DNA of 64,000 nucleotides from Curtobacterium sp. MCSS17_015 (GCF_003234265.2 NZ_CP126256.1:930001-994000); one strand, 5' to 3'. Positions 30,891-39,348 are shown, counted from the stretch's first letter. Numbers and translations are program-made. The notes: generated by a model from the sequence alone, not told the origin.

Positions 30891-30894
30891 AGTC

Positions 30895-31755
30895 TCACTC
30901 GGTGGGCAGGCGCATCATGCCCTCTTGTGCGACGGTCGCCAGCAGCCGTCCGTCGCGGGAGAACATGCGACCGAGCGCGAGGCCCCGACCGCCCTGGGCG
31001 CTCGGCGACTCCTGCGCGTAGAGCACCCAGTCGTCAGCGCGCCCGTCGCGGTGCCACCACATCGCGTGGTCGAGGCTCGCGAGTTTCACGCCCGGTGTGC
31101 CCCACGCGACCCCGTGCCGACGCATGATCGGTTCGAGGAGGGACAGGTCGCTCGCGTAGGCCAGGACCGCGCGGTGCAACGCGGGGTCGTCCGGCAGGTC
31201 CCCTTCGACCCGGAACCACACCGCCTGGTGGGCGACGCGAGCGCCCTGCACGTCGAAGTAGACCGGGCCGTCGACGTGCCGCAGGTCGATCGAGCGCTCG
31301 GCCCAGGCCTGGGCCGTGGGGTGGTCGACCGCGCCCAGCACCGACGCCGCCGACGGGAGCGACTCCGGGTCGGGGACGTCCACGGGGAACGGATCCTGGT
31401 GCTCCGCGCCGGTGTCCGGGACCTGGAACGACGCGATCATCGAGAAGATCGGGAGACCGTTCTGGTACGCCTGGGCTCGTCGGGTCGCGAACGAGCGTCC
31501 GTCGTGGATGCGCTCGACGCCGAACGTGATCGGGACGTCGATCGCACCGGGGCGCAGGAAGTAGCCGTGCACGGAGTGGATGTCCCGGCCCTCGATGGTG
31601 GTCTGCGCTGCGACGATGCACTGCGCGAGCACCTGGCCGCCGAACACCCGTCCTCCGGGGGACCAGTGGCTGGCACCGGTCAGGATCGTCTCCCTGGTGC
31701 TCGCCCCGGTGTCCTCGAGTCGCAGGGTCGTGAGGAAGTCGGGTTCGCGGATCAC
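30895..31755 (-). CDS. tesB: Acyl-CoA thioesterase II
   Basis: A 286-residue double hot-dog thioesterase. The family motif GGRVFGGQVLAQCIVAAQTTI (about residues 33-53), VHGYFLRPGAIDVPI, FATRRAQAYQNGLPIFSMIASFQ and the C-terminal LDHAMWWHR with the catalytic Asp are all there. It starts at a GTG (31755) that overlaps the stop of the upstream membrane-protein gene as GTGA; a TAGACT box 6 nt upstream also makes a leaderless transcript possible. It hydrolyses medium- to long-chain acyl-CoA. Confidence 0.95.
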   Translation of the reverse strand: MIREPDFLTTLRLEDTGASTRETILTGASHWSPGGRVFGGQVLAQCIVAAQTTIEGRDIHSVHGYFLRPGAIDVPITFGVERIHDGRSFATRRAQAYQNGLPIFSMIASFQVPDTGAEHQDPFPVDVPDPESLPSAASVLGAVDHPTAQAWAERSIDLRHVDGPVYFDVQGARVAHQAVWFRVEGDLPDDPALHRAVLAYASDLSLLEPIMRRHGVAWGTPGVKLASLDHAMWWHRDGRADDWVLYAQESPSAQGGRGLALGRMFSRDGRLLATVAQEGMMRLPTE

Positions 31756-32159
31756 GCCGCCAGTCTACGAACGGGACCCGGTGTGGCCGAGGAGGGCGCG
31801 GGGGGCCTGCCCGCCGTACCGAGGTCGATGACGTCCGACGGGACCGGCTCCTCCTGGTCGGCTGGGTCGCCCGCCACGTCCTGGAGGGCCGCTGCATCCG
31901 GATCGACGAGGCTCGCCGCCGTCGGGGAGGTCCGGAGCAGGCTCCAGATCGCCACCGCGACGAGTGCTCCGCTGACGCTGGCCGCCCATGGTGTGAGCAC
32001 ATGGGACCAGAGAACGGGTGCGGCCAGCCAGACGAGGTGGTTGGCGATGACCGAGCCCGTCACGCCGAGGAACAGGGCGAGACGGGGACGGAGGCTCGGG
32101 CCGGCCAGCAGACCGGTGACGACGAGGACGGAGAGCAGTGCGTTGACGAGGTGCGGCAT
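31752..32159 (-). CDS. Small membrane protein with pentanucleotide repeat upstream
   Basis: A 135-residue protein with about three or four membrane helices (LVNALLSVLVVTGLLAG, LALFLGVTGSVIANHLVWLAA, AASVSGALVAVAIWSLL) and a 60-residue acidic/Pro-rich C-terminal tail. Family unknown. The ATG at 32159 is taken because the membrane segments begin there; the frame stays open further upstream through a CTCGT repeat, where it encodes RLVSS units. Ten copies of that 5-mer lie 16-66 nt before the ATG. The stop overlaps the tesB GTG. Confidence 0.65.
   Translation of the reverse strand: MPHLVNALLSVLVVTGLLAGPSLRPRLALFLGVTGSVIANHLVWLAAPVLWSHVLTPWAASVSGALVAVAIWSLLRTSPTAASLVDPDAAALQDVAGDPADQEEPVPSDVIDLGTAGRPPAPSSATPGPVRRLAA
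31756..31767 (-). promoter_or_regulatory. -10 box within the upstream gene, for tesB
   Basis: TAGACT (31767-31762, minus strand) followed by 6 nt and the tesB GTG. It lies in the last codons of the upstream membrane-protein gene. Confidence 0.45.
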
Positions 32160-32175
32160 GGGCGGGACCGTGGTG

Positions 32176-32225
32176 ACGAGACGAGACGAGACGAGACGAG
32201 ACGAGACGAGACGAGACGAGACGAG
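32176..32225. repeat. Pentanucleotide tandem repeat (ACGAG)x10
   Basis: Ten exact copies of ACGAG in tandem, in the gap between the hsp20 stop and the start of the small membrane-protein gene. Long pentamer tracts are prone to slipped-strand changes in copy number. Confidence 0.97.
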
Positions 32226-32314
32226 TCGGCGAGGACGTCGACTGTGACAGTGGGAGGCGGAGCCGACGGGCCGACCCGCTCCGGGTCGGCCCGTCGGCCC
32301 CGGGAGATGCCGGC

Positions 32315-32782
32315 TCAGCTGCCGGAGCCACCCTGCCCGACCGCGAGCGGCTGCGCTCCGGCGGCGGAACCGGCGTCCGCACCGCTCGTGCTGACGGCGA
32401 TCTTCCGGGGCTTCGACGACTCCTGGACGGGGATCGTGACGCTCAGCACACCGTTGTCGTAGTGCGCGGCGATCCGCTCGACGTCCAGGCCGTCGCCGAG
32501 GGTGAGCTGGCGGACGAACGAGCCGGGCTGGCGTTCCCGCGTGAGCCACTGCGCTCCGTCGGGAGCGCCGAGGGTGCGCTCGGCCCGGATGGTGAGGACC
32601 GACCCGTCGACGTCGATGTCGACGGAGCCTGGATCGACTCCGGGCAGGTCGACGTCCATCACGTAGTGGTCACCGGCACGGTAGAGGTCCATCGGCATCG
32701 AGCGCGGCCCGGCTGCTGCGCCGCTGAGGAGGGATCCGGCGAGGCGGTCGAGCTCGCGGAACGGATCGAAGGTCATGGCCAT
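32315..32782 (-). CDS. Hsp20/alpha-crystallin small heat-shock protein
   Basis: About 155 residues: an N-terminal arm (MTFDPFRELDRLAGSLL) and an alpha-crystallin domain running from MPMDLYRAGDHYVMDVDLPGVDPGSVDIDVDG to GVLSVTIPVQESSKPRKI, including the V-L-S-V-T-I-P signature. It is a holdase chaperone that oligomerises through the C-terminal part. I chose the ATG at 32782 because AAGGAG ends 9 nt upstream; ATGs at 32788 and 32776 are alternatives. Upstream lie both a CIRCE and a HAIR element, so it should be under HrcA and HspR. Confidence 0.93.
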   Translation of the reverse strand: MAMTFDPFRELDRLAGSLLSGAAAGPRSMPMDLYRAGDHYVMDVDLPGVDPGSVDIDVDGSVLTIRAERTLGAPDGAQWLTRERQPGSFVRQLTLGDGLDVERIAAHYDNGVLSVTIPVQESSKPRKIAVSTSGADAGSAAGAQPLAVGQGGSGS

Positions 32783-32813
32783 CTGCATCAACTCCTTCAC
32801 TGAGTGCTTCGCG

Positions 32814-32834
32814 GTTGAGTCGCCCTGACTCAAC
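32814..32834. promoter_or_regulatory. HAIR element (HspR operator)
   Basis: GTTGAGT-N7-ACTCAAC (32814-32820 and 32828-32834) matches the HspR consensus CTTGAGT-N7-ACTCAAG at all but the outermost base of each arm. It lies between the hsp20 promoter and its start codon. Confidence 0.85.
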
Positions 32835-32845
32835 TGCCTCCCGTT

Positions 32846-32872
32846 TTAGCACTCGAACCCGGAGAGTGCCAA
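32846..32872. promoter_or_regulatory. CIRCE element (HrcA operator)
   Basis: TTAGCACTC-N9-GAGTGCCAA, one mismatch from the canonical inverted repeat TTAGCACTC-N9-GAGTGCTAA. On the minus strand it overlaps a likely promoter with -35 TTGGCA (32873-32868) and -10 near TAAAAC (32849-32844). Confidence 0.88.
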
Positions 32873-32930
32873 AAACGGGCTCAGAGCTCGCTGAGCGCCG
32901 GGGACCAGGGAGCGGAAGGTCGTGCGCGGC

Positions 32931-32946
32931 TAGGATCGAACGTGAC
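32931..32946 (+). promoter_or_regulatory. -10 box of near-leaderless gene at 32947
   Basis: TAGGAT (32931-32936) ends 10 nt before the ATG, giving a leader of about 3 nt; no Shine-Dalgarno. Confidence 0.4.
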
Positions 32947-33648
32947 ATGAGCAGCTCGTTCACCCTTCCCGACGCCGCCTCGCTCGGTGACCTCCGCACC
33001 TACCTCGGGCGAGCCGCTCGGATCGAGGACGGGTCGGTCCGCCTCATCGCCGACTCCGGTGTCCTGGCCGTGTACACGGCGATCCTCTACCCGCTCGGGC
33101 TGCTCGACGAACTGCCCACCGTGCTCGGATTGCGCACGTTCGCCCTCACCCAGCCGGAGCACATCGACGTCGTGGTGCCGCTCCGCTCGTTCCAGGAGCG
33201 CCTGCGCCTGCTCGCCGAGGCGAACGACGTCGAGCACGCCGATGCAGCGGACCCCACGCGGGCGACCCCGATCGAGGTCGAACTCCCGCTCGAGGTGCAC
33301 ACCGTGACCTGGGCTGCGATCTCCCCGCCCCGGGGCGGTTGGGTGCCGCTCCCCGACGTCTCGGCGGAACTGCTGCACCGTGCCGCGCGCCAGGGGATCG
33401 ACGAGGTCGCCGCCTCCGTGCCGACGAGCTCGGGGGAGTCCATCGTCCGCCGCGTCCGCTCCGAGGTGTGGGGTCGACCGATCGCGGGCGTCGAGCACCT
33501 GCCGGCCGGCGCGGGCTTCGCCGCCGAGAGCCTCGGCTTCCTCGGGACCGAGCCGGTCCGGCTGTTCGAGACGGGCCCGTGGAGCCGGTTGACGACCTCC
33601 AGGGGGCACGTGCTCGTGAAGCGCCGAGCCTGGACGCTCAGTTCCTGA
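32947..33648 (+). CDS. Conserved hypothetical actinobacterial protein
   Basis: A 233-residue soluble protein: FTLPDAASLGDLRTYLGRAARIEDGSVRLIADSGVLAVYTAILYPLGLLDELPTVLGLRTF suggests a mixed alpha/beta fold, then a region rich in PLEVHTVTWAAISPPRGGWVPL and a C-terminal basic end, GHVLVKRRAWTLSS. The sequence has the look of an actinobacterial core gene but I cannot assign a role. It is divergent from hsp20 and convergent with the globin gene. Confidence 0.8.
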   Translation: MSSSFTLPDAASLGDLRTYLGRAARIEDGSVRLIADSGVLAVYTAILYPLGLLDELPTVLGLRTFALTQPEHIDVVVPLRSFQERLRLLAEANDVEHADAADPTRATPIEVELPLEVHTVTWAAISPPRGGWVPLPDVSAELLHRAARQGIDEVAASVPTSSGESIVRRVRSEVWGRPIAGVEHLPAGAGFAAESLGFLGTEPVRLFETGPWSRLTTSRGHVLVKRRAWTLSS

Positions 33649-33660
33649 CCGAGGGACGCA

Positions 33661-33688
33661 AGGCCCGTGGCGTGCTCGCCAGGGGCCT
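33661..33688. terminator. Bidirectional terminator
   Basis: AGGCCCGTGGCG (33661-33672) pairs with CGCCAGGGGCCT (33677-33688) with one mismatch and a TGCT loop, between convergent genes. Confidence 0.65.
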
Positions 33689-33735
33689 CCCGTCGGTTCG
33701 TCGGCACGCCGCTGCGGCGGCACCCGGCGCTCCCG

Positions 33736-34215
33736 TCAGTCGAAGGAGTTCGTCATCGCGTGCGCCGCACGGTCGAGGTAGGCCCACAGCTCGGCCTCGT
33801 CGAGCGGAGCGAGGTCGAGTGACTCGACGGCGTCGTGCATGTGCTGGAGCCAGTGCTCGCGCGCCTCGGGCGTGATGCGGAACGGGTGGTGTCGCATCCG
33901 GAGTCGGGGGTGGCCGCGCTGCTCGCTGTAGGTCGACGGGCCGCCCCAGTACTGCTGGAGGAACTGCGAGAGCCGCCAGACCGCGCCCTCGAGGTCGTCG
34001 GCCGGGTACATCGGCCAGATGACCTCGTCCTGCTGCACACCCTCGTAGAAGCGGCGGACCAGGCGGTCGAAGGTCGGGGCGCCACCGATCCGGTCGAACA
34101 GGGAACCGCTCGCCGCAGCCCCGCCCGGTCCCACACGGAGGGTGACGGGCTGCGCGGGGACGCCGCCTGTCCGCTCGCCCGCAGGCGGGCCGAGGGGGAT
34201 GGACGGTCCGGTCAT
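33736..34215 (-). CDS. glbO: Truncated haemoglobin, group II
   Basis: A 159-residue globin. After a 38-residue Gly/Pro-rich N-terminal extension comes [33 protein letters not shown], then [39 protein letters not shown]. The proximal (F8-type) His is in LRMRHHPF, Tyr(B10) in RRFYEGV and Trp(G8) in EHWLQHM, as in group II (TrHbO). Such proteins handle oxygen or nitric oxide. The ATG overlaps the mscS stop (ATGA). Confidence 0.94.
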   Translation of the reverse strand: MTGPSIPLGPPAGERTGGVPAQPVTLRVGPGGAAASGSLFDRIGGAPTFDRLVRRFYEGVQQDEVIWPMYPADDLEGAVWRLSQFLQQYWGGPSTYSEQRGHPRLRMRHHPFRITPEAREHWLQHMHDAVESLDLAPLDEAELWAYLDRAAHAMTNSFD

Positions 34216-35285
34216 GGCGTGTCCTCAGGGTCCTTGCTGTCGTCCCCGGTCCGGATCGCCCGGCCCAGGATGTTCATCCGGCCGCGGCGGGCCCGCGGCG
34301 CGGGGGTGGGCACCGGCGCGGTGCGGACGGGACGGAGGCCGTTCACCGACGTGGCGTTCTCCCATCCCTCGGGCATGATCATCGCCATCGCCGGCAGGGT
34401 GACGCCGAGTTCGTCGACGCTGCGCTTCAGGCGGACGCGGAGTTCCCGACCGACGACGTCGAGTTCCGAAGCGCGGGTCTTCACGACCAGGCGGAACACC
34501 ATGCCCGAGTCGGTGACGGACTGCAGACCCCAGATCTCCGGCTTCTCCACGATGCGCTGCCGCCAGCGGGACTCCTGGGACATCGTGACCGCGGCGTGCA
34601 GGAGGGCGTCCTGCACGGCGTCGATGTCGGTGTCGTACGGCACGGTGATGTCGACGAGGACGCGCGACCACCCCTGCGACAGGTTGCCGACGCGGAGGAT
34701 CTGACCGTTCGGCACGAACCAGAGGATGCCGTTCACGTCGCGGATCTGCATGACCCGGAGGCCGACGGACTCGACGACCCCGGTCGCCTGTCCGGTGTCG
34801 ACGACGTCCCCGACGCCGGCCTGGTCCTCGAGGATCATGAAGATGCCGGACAGGATGTCGCGGACGATGCTCTGCGCGCCCACGGCGAGGCCGGCGGCGA
34901 CCACGGAGGCGCCACCGACGATCCCGACCGCTGCGGTCGGGAACACCGTCGAGATGATGATCGCGAACGCGATCACCGCGACCACGACGGTCGCGAGGTT
35001 CTCGAGCACGCTGCCGAGCGTCCGGGTGCGTTGGACGACGCGGGCGGTCTGCAGTGGGGAGGCCACCAGGGCCTGGGTGTCCGCGGCGCCCTGCCGCTTC
35101 TTCACGCCGTTGACGATGCGGTCGACGACCTGCTTGATCGTCCGGCGGAGGACGAGGCGGATGATGACCGCCGCGAGCAGGACGATGAGGATCGTGATCG
35201 GGACGTGCCAGGTGTCGACGAACTGGGTGAACGTGTTCGACGCCCACTTCGAGACGTCGTCGGTGGTGTCTGCTGCCGAGATCAT
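34212..35285 (-). CDS. MscS-type mechanosensitive channel
   Basis: A 357-residue channel with N-terminal helices ([37 protein letters not shown]) and the pore helix region [45 protein letters not shown], the classic TM3 plus the start of the beta domain. [16 protein letters not shown] gives the cytoplasmic alpha/beta part. It should open under membrane tension to release solutes in hypo-osmotic shock. TAGCAT ends 9 nt before the ATG with no Shine-Dalgarno. It forms an operon with glbO. Confidence 0.95.
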   Translation of the reverse strand: MISAADTTDDVSKWASNTFTQFVDTWHVPITILIVLLAAVIIRLVLRRTIKQVVDRIVNGVKKRQGAADTQALVASPLQTARVVQRTRTLGSVLENLATVVVAVIAFAIIISTVFPTAAVGIVGGASVVAAGLAVGAQSIVRDILSGIFMILEDQAGVGDVVDTGQATGVVESVGLRVMQIRDVNGILWFVPNGQILRVGNLSQGWSRVLVDITVPYDTDIDAVQDALLHAAVTMSQESRWRQRIVEKPEIWGLQSVTDSGMVFRLVVKTRASELDVVGRELRVRLKRSVDELGVTLPAMAMIMPEGWENATSVNGLRPVRTAPVPTPAPRARRGRMNILGRAIRTGDDSKDPEDTP

Positions 35286-35303
35286 GTCCGGACGATGCTA
35301 AAC

Positions 35304-35345
35304 GGCGAGGCTCCGACGCCCCTGGAGGAACGCCGGAGCCTCGCC
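35304..35345 (-). terminator. Terminator of pepN
   Basis: A perfect 12-bp stem, GGCGAGGCTCCG (35304-35315) with CGGAGCCTCGCC (35334-35345), 17 nt past the pepN stop. Confidence 0.75.
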
Positions 35346-35361
35346 CCTGCTCACATCGGGA

Positions 35362-37941
35362 TCAGGCGTCCGCTGCCTGGACGCGGAGCGCGCGCTCGGT
35401 GCCGGCGAGGTTCTCGCTGACGATCCGGCGCAGCGCCGGCGTCTCCGGGTGCGCGTCGAGCCAGGCCCGGGCGGCGTCGCGCAGCTCCGTCGACGCCAGC
35501 GGTGCCGGGTACAGGCCCGTGACGACGGTGTCGGCGATGTGGTAGCTGCGCTCGTCCCAGATCCGCGTGATCACGTCGAAGTACCGCTGCACGAGGCCCT
35601 CGAGCACGACCGGGGCGTTCACGTGCTGGAAGCCGATCGTGGTCTGCCGGACGATCGCGTTCGGCGCGTCGTCACTGTCGACGAGCGACGAGAACGCTGC
35701 GAGCTTGCCCTCGGCGGTCGGGATCGTCGCCCGGGCACGAGCGGCTGCCTGCTCACCGGAGGCCGTGCGGTCGGCGGCGAGCTCGGTGTCGATCTCGTCG
35801 TTGCCCGCAGCGCCCGCGAGCACGAGGCCCTCGAGCAGCTCCCAGCGGAGGTCGGTGTCGACCTCGAGCCCCTGCAGCGTCACCGAGCCGTCACGCAGGC
35901 CCTGCAGCGTCGCCACGTGCTCGGGCGTCGACGGGATCTGCGCGAAGAACTTCACGAACTGGAACTGCGCATCCGAACCGGACTCGGCCGACGAGGCCAG
36001 CTGCCACAGCGTGTCACCGACGGTGCGCACCGTGGCGTCCGACTTCGACGGGGCGACGTAGTTGCGTGCCGCCAGGAGCAGCTGTGACAACGTGGTGCGG
36101 ATCGTGGTGGACTCGGTCTCGGTGGCGATGTTGCCGAGCACCAGGGTGACGTAGTCGCTGGCGGGGGACTCGGCGTCACGCGTGGCGTCCCAGACGGCAC
36201 CCCAGACGATCGACCGGGCGAGCGGGTTCGCGATCGCCGCGAGGTGCTCGATCGCGGTGCGACGCGACTGCTCGTCGAGACGGATCTTGGCGTACGCCAG
36301 GTCGTCGTCGTTGAGCAGCACGAGGTCGCCGCGGTGCACGCCGACCAGCTCGGGGACCTCGGTGCGGGCACCGTCGACGTCGATCTCGACGCGGTGGACG
36401 CGGTCGAGCTTGCCGCCGGACGAAGCCGTGTCCGCACCGAAGGGTGCCGACGGGTCGTTCGTGAAGGCGTACACGCCGATGGCCAGACGGTGCGGGCGCA
36501 GCGTCGGGTAGTCCGACGGAGCTTCCTGCAGGACGGCGAACGAGGTGATGACACCGTCGTCGTCGGTCTCGATCTCGGGGCGCAGGGTGTTCACGCCGGC
36601 GGTCTCGAGCCAGAGCTTCGACCACTCGGACAGGTCGCGACCGCTGGTGGCCTCGAGCTCGACGAGCAGGTCCTTCAGCTCGGTGTTGGAGTGGTGGTGC
36701 TTCCCGAAGTACGCCGAGACACCCGCGAAGAACGCGTCGATGCCGACCCACGCGACGAGCTGCTTGAGGACCGAGCCACCCTTGGCGTAGGTGATGCCGT
36801 CGAAGTTGACCTGGACGTCCTCGAGGTCGTTGATCGTCGCGACGATCGGGTGCGTCGAGGGGAGCTGGTCCTGGCGGTAGGCCCAGGACTTCTCCATCGC
36901 CTGGAACGTCGTCCAGGCGCCGGTCCACTCGGTGGCCTCGGCCGTCGCGATGGTCGAGGCCCACTCGGCGAACGACTCGTTCAGCCAGAGGTCGTTCCAC
37001 CACTTCATGGTGACGAGGTCGCCGAACCACATGTGCGCGAGCTCGTGCAGGATCGTGACGACCCGGCGCTCCTTGATGGCGTCGGTGACCTTCGAGCGGA
37101 AGACGTAGGTCTCGGTGAAGGTGACCGCGCCCGCGTTCTCCATCGCGCCGGCGTTGAACTCCGGCACGAAGAGCTGGTCGTACTTCTCGAAGGGGTAGGC
37201 GACGTCGAACTTCTCCTCGAAGTACGCGAAGCCCTTCCGCGTCGTCTCGAAGACGTAGTCCGGGTCGAGGTACTCGGCGAGCGACTTGCGCGCGAAGACG
37301 CCGAGCGGGATGGTCCGACCGTCGCGGCTGGTCAGCTCGCTGCGGACGACCTCGTACGGGCCCGCGATGAGCGCGGTGATGTAGCTCGAGATGCGCGCGG
37401 TCGGCGGGAAGGTCCATGTGGCGTGGTCGCCGTCGACGTGCGGCTCCGGCGTCGGGGCGTTCGAGACGACCTGCCAGCGGGCCGGTGCGGTGACGGTGAA
37501 GGAGAACTCGGCCTTGAGGTCGGGCTGCTCGAACACGGCGAACATCCGGCGGCTGTCCGGCACCTCGAACTGCGAGTACAGGTAGACCTCGTCGTCGACG
37601 GGGTCGACGAAGCGGTGCAGTCCTTCACCGGTGTTCGTGTACAGCGCGTCGGCGACGACGACGAGCTCGTTCTGCTCCTGCAGGTCGGCGAGCTGGATGC
37701 GGACGCCGTCGTTCACCGCGTCGACGTCGAGCGCCGTGCCGTTCAGGGTGACCGAGTGCACGGTCTTCGTGATGGCGTCGATGAAGGTCGATGCGCCGGC
37801 GGTGGCGGTGAAGCGCACGCGGGTGGTGCTGCCGAAGGTCTCGGCTCCGCGCGTCAGGTCGAGCTCGACGTCGTACGTCTGCACGCTGACGATGCCGGCG
37901 CGTTCCTGGGCTTCGATTCGGGTGAGGTTCTCTCCGGGCAC
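35362..37941 (-). CDS. pepN: Aminopeptidase N (M1 family)
   Basis: An 859-residue zinc aminopeptidase. The start is GTG 37941 (VPGENLTRIEAQERA), the usual actinobacterial PepN opening, with GGAG 5 nt upstream; a longer frame upstream is not coding. It carries the exopeptidase motif GAMENAG, the zinc site HELAHMWFGDLV (His299, His303) with Glu about 19 residues further (LWLNESFAEW), and a C-terminal ERAP1-like helical domain. It removes N-terminal residues from peptides in the cytoplasm. Confidence 0.97.
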   Translation of the reverse strand: MPGENLTRIEAQERAGIVSVQTYDVELDLTRGAETFGSTTRVRFTATAGASTFIDAITKTVHSVTLNGTALDVDAVNDGVRIQLADLQEQNELVVVADALYTNTGEGLHRFVDPVDDEVYLYSQFEVPDSRRMFAVFEQPDLKAEFSFTVTAPARWQVVSNAPTPEPHVDGDHATWTFPPTARISSYITALIAGPYEVVRSELTSRDGRTIPLGVFARKSLAEYLDPDYVFETTRKGFAYFEEKFDVAYPFEKYDQLFVPEFNAGAMENAGAVTFTETYVFRSKVTDAIKERRVVTILHELAHMWFGDLVTMKWWNDLWLNESFAEWASTIATAEATEWTGAWTTFQAMEKSWAYRQDQLPSTHPIVATINDLEDVQVNFDGITYAKGGSVLKQLVAWVGIDAFFAGVSAYFGKHHHSNTELKDLLVELEATSGRDLSEWSKLWLETAGVNTLRPEIETDDDGVITSFAVLQEAPSDYPTLRPHRLAIGVYAFTNDPSAPFGADTASSGGKLDRVHRVEIDVDGARTEVPELVGVHRGDLVLLNDDDLAYAKIRLDEQSRRTAIEHLAAIANPLARSIVWGAVWDATRDAESPASDYVTLVLGNIATETESTTIRTTLSQLLLAARNYVAPSKSDATVRTVGDTLWQLASSAESGSDAQFQFVKFFAQIPSTPEHVATLQGLRDGSVTLQGLEVDTDLRWELLEGLVLAGAAGNDEIDTELAADRTASGEQAAARARATIPTAEGKLAAFSSLVDSDDAPNAIVRQTTIGFQHVNAPVVLEGLVQRYFDVITRIWDERSYHIADTVVTGLYPAPLASTELRDAARAWLDAHPETPALRRIVSENLAGTERALRVQAADA

Positions 37942-38052
37942 GGACGCTCCATCTTCGCTGCGGACGCGGACGATCGATGTCCGCGTGTCGGGTGTCCCGG
38001 CCGGCGTCGTGCACCGGTGGGACGGCTCGGCGACCAGCCTAGCGAGCGGGCG

Positions 38053-38065
38053 TACGCTGCGATCC
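38053..38065 (+). promoter_or_regulatory. -10 box of leaderless promoter (DsbA-fold reductase)
   Basis: TACGCT (38053-38058) followed by 7 nt and the GTG at 38066. Confidence 0.5.
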
Positions 38066-38716
38066 GTGACCGACACGACTGTGGAGAAGACCCCTGGGAC
38101 CCGGACTGCTGTGGAGTTCTGGTTCGACCCGACCTGCCCCTGGGCCTGGATGACGAGCCGCTGGGTGGGGGAGGTCGAGCGGCACCGCGACCTCGACGTC
38201 ACCTGGAACGTGATGAGCCTGTTCGTCCTCAACGAGCACAACGAGGACATGCCCGCCGAGTACCGCGACGCCCTGGAACGGAACCAGGTGTACGCGCGCC
38301 TGGTGACCGCCGCGAAGACCCGCAACGGCCAGGCGGTCGTGAAGCCGCTCTACGACGCGCTCGGCGAGCAGGTCCACCACCGCCAGCAGAAGGACCCGCA
38401 GCAGGTCGTGCCGGCCGTGCTCGAACAGCTCGGCCTCGACGCCGACCTCGCCGATGCCGCCTGGACGGACGAGACCGACGCCGCGATGCGGGAGAGTCAC
38501 CGGGACGGGATCGAGCGCGTCGGCCAGGACGTCGGCACGCCCGTCATCGCCGTCGACGGCGTCGCGTTCTTCGGGCCGGTCATCTCGCCGGCGCCGAAGG
38601 GGCAGGAGGCGCTCAACCTCTGGGACGGCGTCGTCGCCGCGGCCCGCTACCCGGGCTTCTTCGAACTCAAGCGCTCCCGCACCACCGGCCCGGTCTTCGA
38701 CACCGTCGAGGACTGA
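38066..38716 (+). CDS. DsbA-fold mycothiol-dependent nitroreductase-like protein
   Basis: A 216-residue DsbA-family protein with VEFWFDPTCPWAWMTSRWV near residue 15; the CPWA active site with one Cys matches the mycothiol-dependent nitroreductase Rv2466c group. A helical insert (NGQAVVKPLYDALGEQVHHRQQKD) and the cis-Pro segment VGTPVIAVDGVAFFGPVISPAP are typical. It likely uses mycothiol as reductant in the cytoplasm. The GTG start is taken since TACGCT lies 7 nt upstream and the fold begins soon after. It is divergent from pepN, 124 nt apart. Confidence 0.9.
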   Translation: MTDTTVEKTPGTRTAVEFWFDPTCPWAWMTSRWVGEVERHRDLDVTWNVMSLFVLNEHNEDMPAEYRDALERNQVYARLVTAAKTRNGQAVVKPLYDALGEQVHHRQQKDPQQVVPAVLEQLGLDADLADAAWTDETDAAMRESHRDGIERVGQDVGTPVIAVDGVAFFGPVISPAPKGQEALNLWDGVVAAARYPGFFELKRSRTTGPVFDTVED

Positions 38717-38792
38717 CCGCCCGTTCGCGCCCCGCACGCGCATCGCGCCGCGTTCCGACGGGGCGCGACGTGCGACCGGGGCGAACGGGCGG
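38717..38792. terminator. Long hairpin between convergent genes
   Basis: CCGCCCGTTCGC (38717-38728) pairs with GCGAACGGGCGG (38781-38792), and the intervening GC-rich sequence can form further stems. Confidence 0.6.
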
Positions 38793-38816
38793 ACCGGGGC
38801 GCGGCCCCCGCGCCGC

Positions 38817-39335
38817 TCAGGTGAGCGGCAACCGCATCAGCGTCAGGTCGAGCCACCGGTCGAACTTGCGCCCGACCTCCGGGACGACGGCGACCGTCTC
38901 GAACCCGAGCCGCTCGTGCAGCGCGATCGACCCCGTGTTCGTGCTGCAGATCCCGGCGATCATGACGTGTCGGCCCTCCGCCGTCGCACGCGTCACGAGT
39001 GCGCCCATGAGCGTCGAGGCGACACCTCGTCCGCGGAAGCCCTGGACGACGTAGACGCTGTGTTCGACGGTGTGCCGGTAGCCCGGGTGTGGCCGCCACT
39101 GCGAGTACGAGGCGTACCCGGCGACGACACCGTCGACCTCGGCGACGACGACCGGCCACCCGTCGGCCTGGCGCTCCGCCAACCACGTGTCGAACCACGC
39201 CCGGGGGTGCGGTTCCTCCTGCCAGATCACGGTGGAGTGCAGGACGGCGTCGACGTGGAGGGCGTGCACGACGTCGAGGTCGGCGGGGGTGCAGTCGCGG
39301 ACCGTCACCGCGTTCGTCGCATATGCTGTCGCCAT
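38817..39335 (-). CDS. GNAT family N-acetyltransferase
   Basis: A 172-residue acetyltransferase of the phosphinothricin/methionine-sulfoximine (PAT/YncA-like) subgroup: RDCTPADLDVVHALHVDAVLHST, GYASYSQWRPHPGYRHTVEHSVYV, then the acetyl-CoA motif FRGRGVASTLMGALV and IAGICSTNTGSIALHERLGFE. It likely acetylates a small amino-group substrate. The ATG at 39335 overlaps the ATG of the divergent XRE gene within the sequence CATG, and TACGAT 7 nt upstream (inside the XRE gene) is a likely leaderless promoter. Confidence 0.94.
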   Translation of the reverse strand: MATAYATNAVTVRDCTPADLDVVHALHVDAVLHSTVIWQEEPHPRAWFDTWLAERQADGWPVVVAEVDGVVAGYASYSQWRPHPGYRHTVEHSVYVVQGFRGRGVASTLMGALVTRATAEGRHVMIAGICSTNTGSIALHERLGFETVAVVPEVGRKFDRWLDLTLMRLPLT

Positions 39336-39348
39336 GTCTCACATCGTA
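39322..39348. promoter_or_regulatory. Face-to-face -10 boxes of the GNAT/XRE pair
   Basis: Plus strand TATGCT (39322-39327) is 6 nt before the XRE ATG (39334). Minus strand TACGAT (39348-39343) is 7 nt before the GNAT ATG (39335). Each box lies in the first codons of the other gene, and the start codons overlap in CATG (39333-39336). Confidence 0.6.

Noticed and set aside
32176..32225. CRISPR-like array
   Set aside because: The units are contiguous 5-mers with no spacers; it is a simple sequence repeat.
31752..32549. Start of the small membrane protein upstream of the repeat
   Set aside because: The added sequence encodes low-complexity RLVSS units and overlaps hsp20; I kept the ATG at 32159 but note the frame is open.
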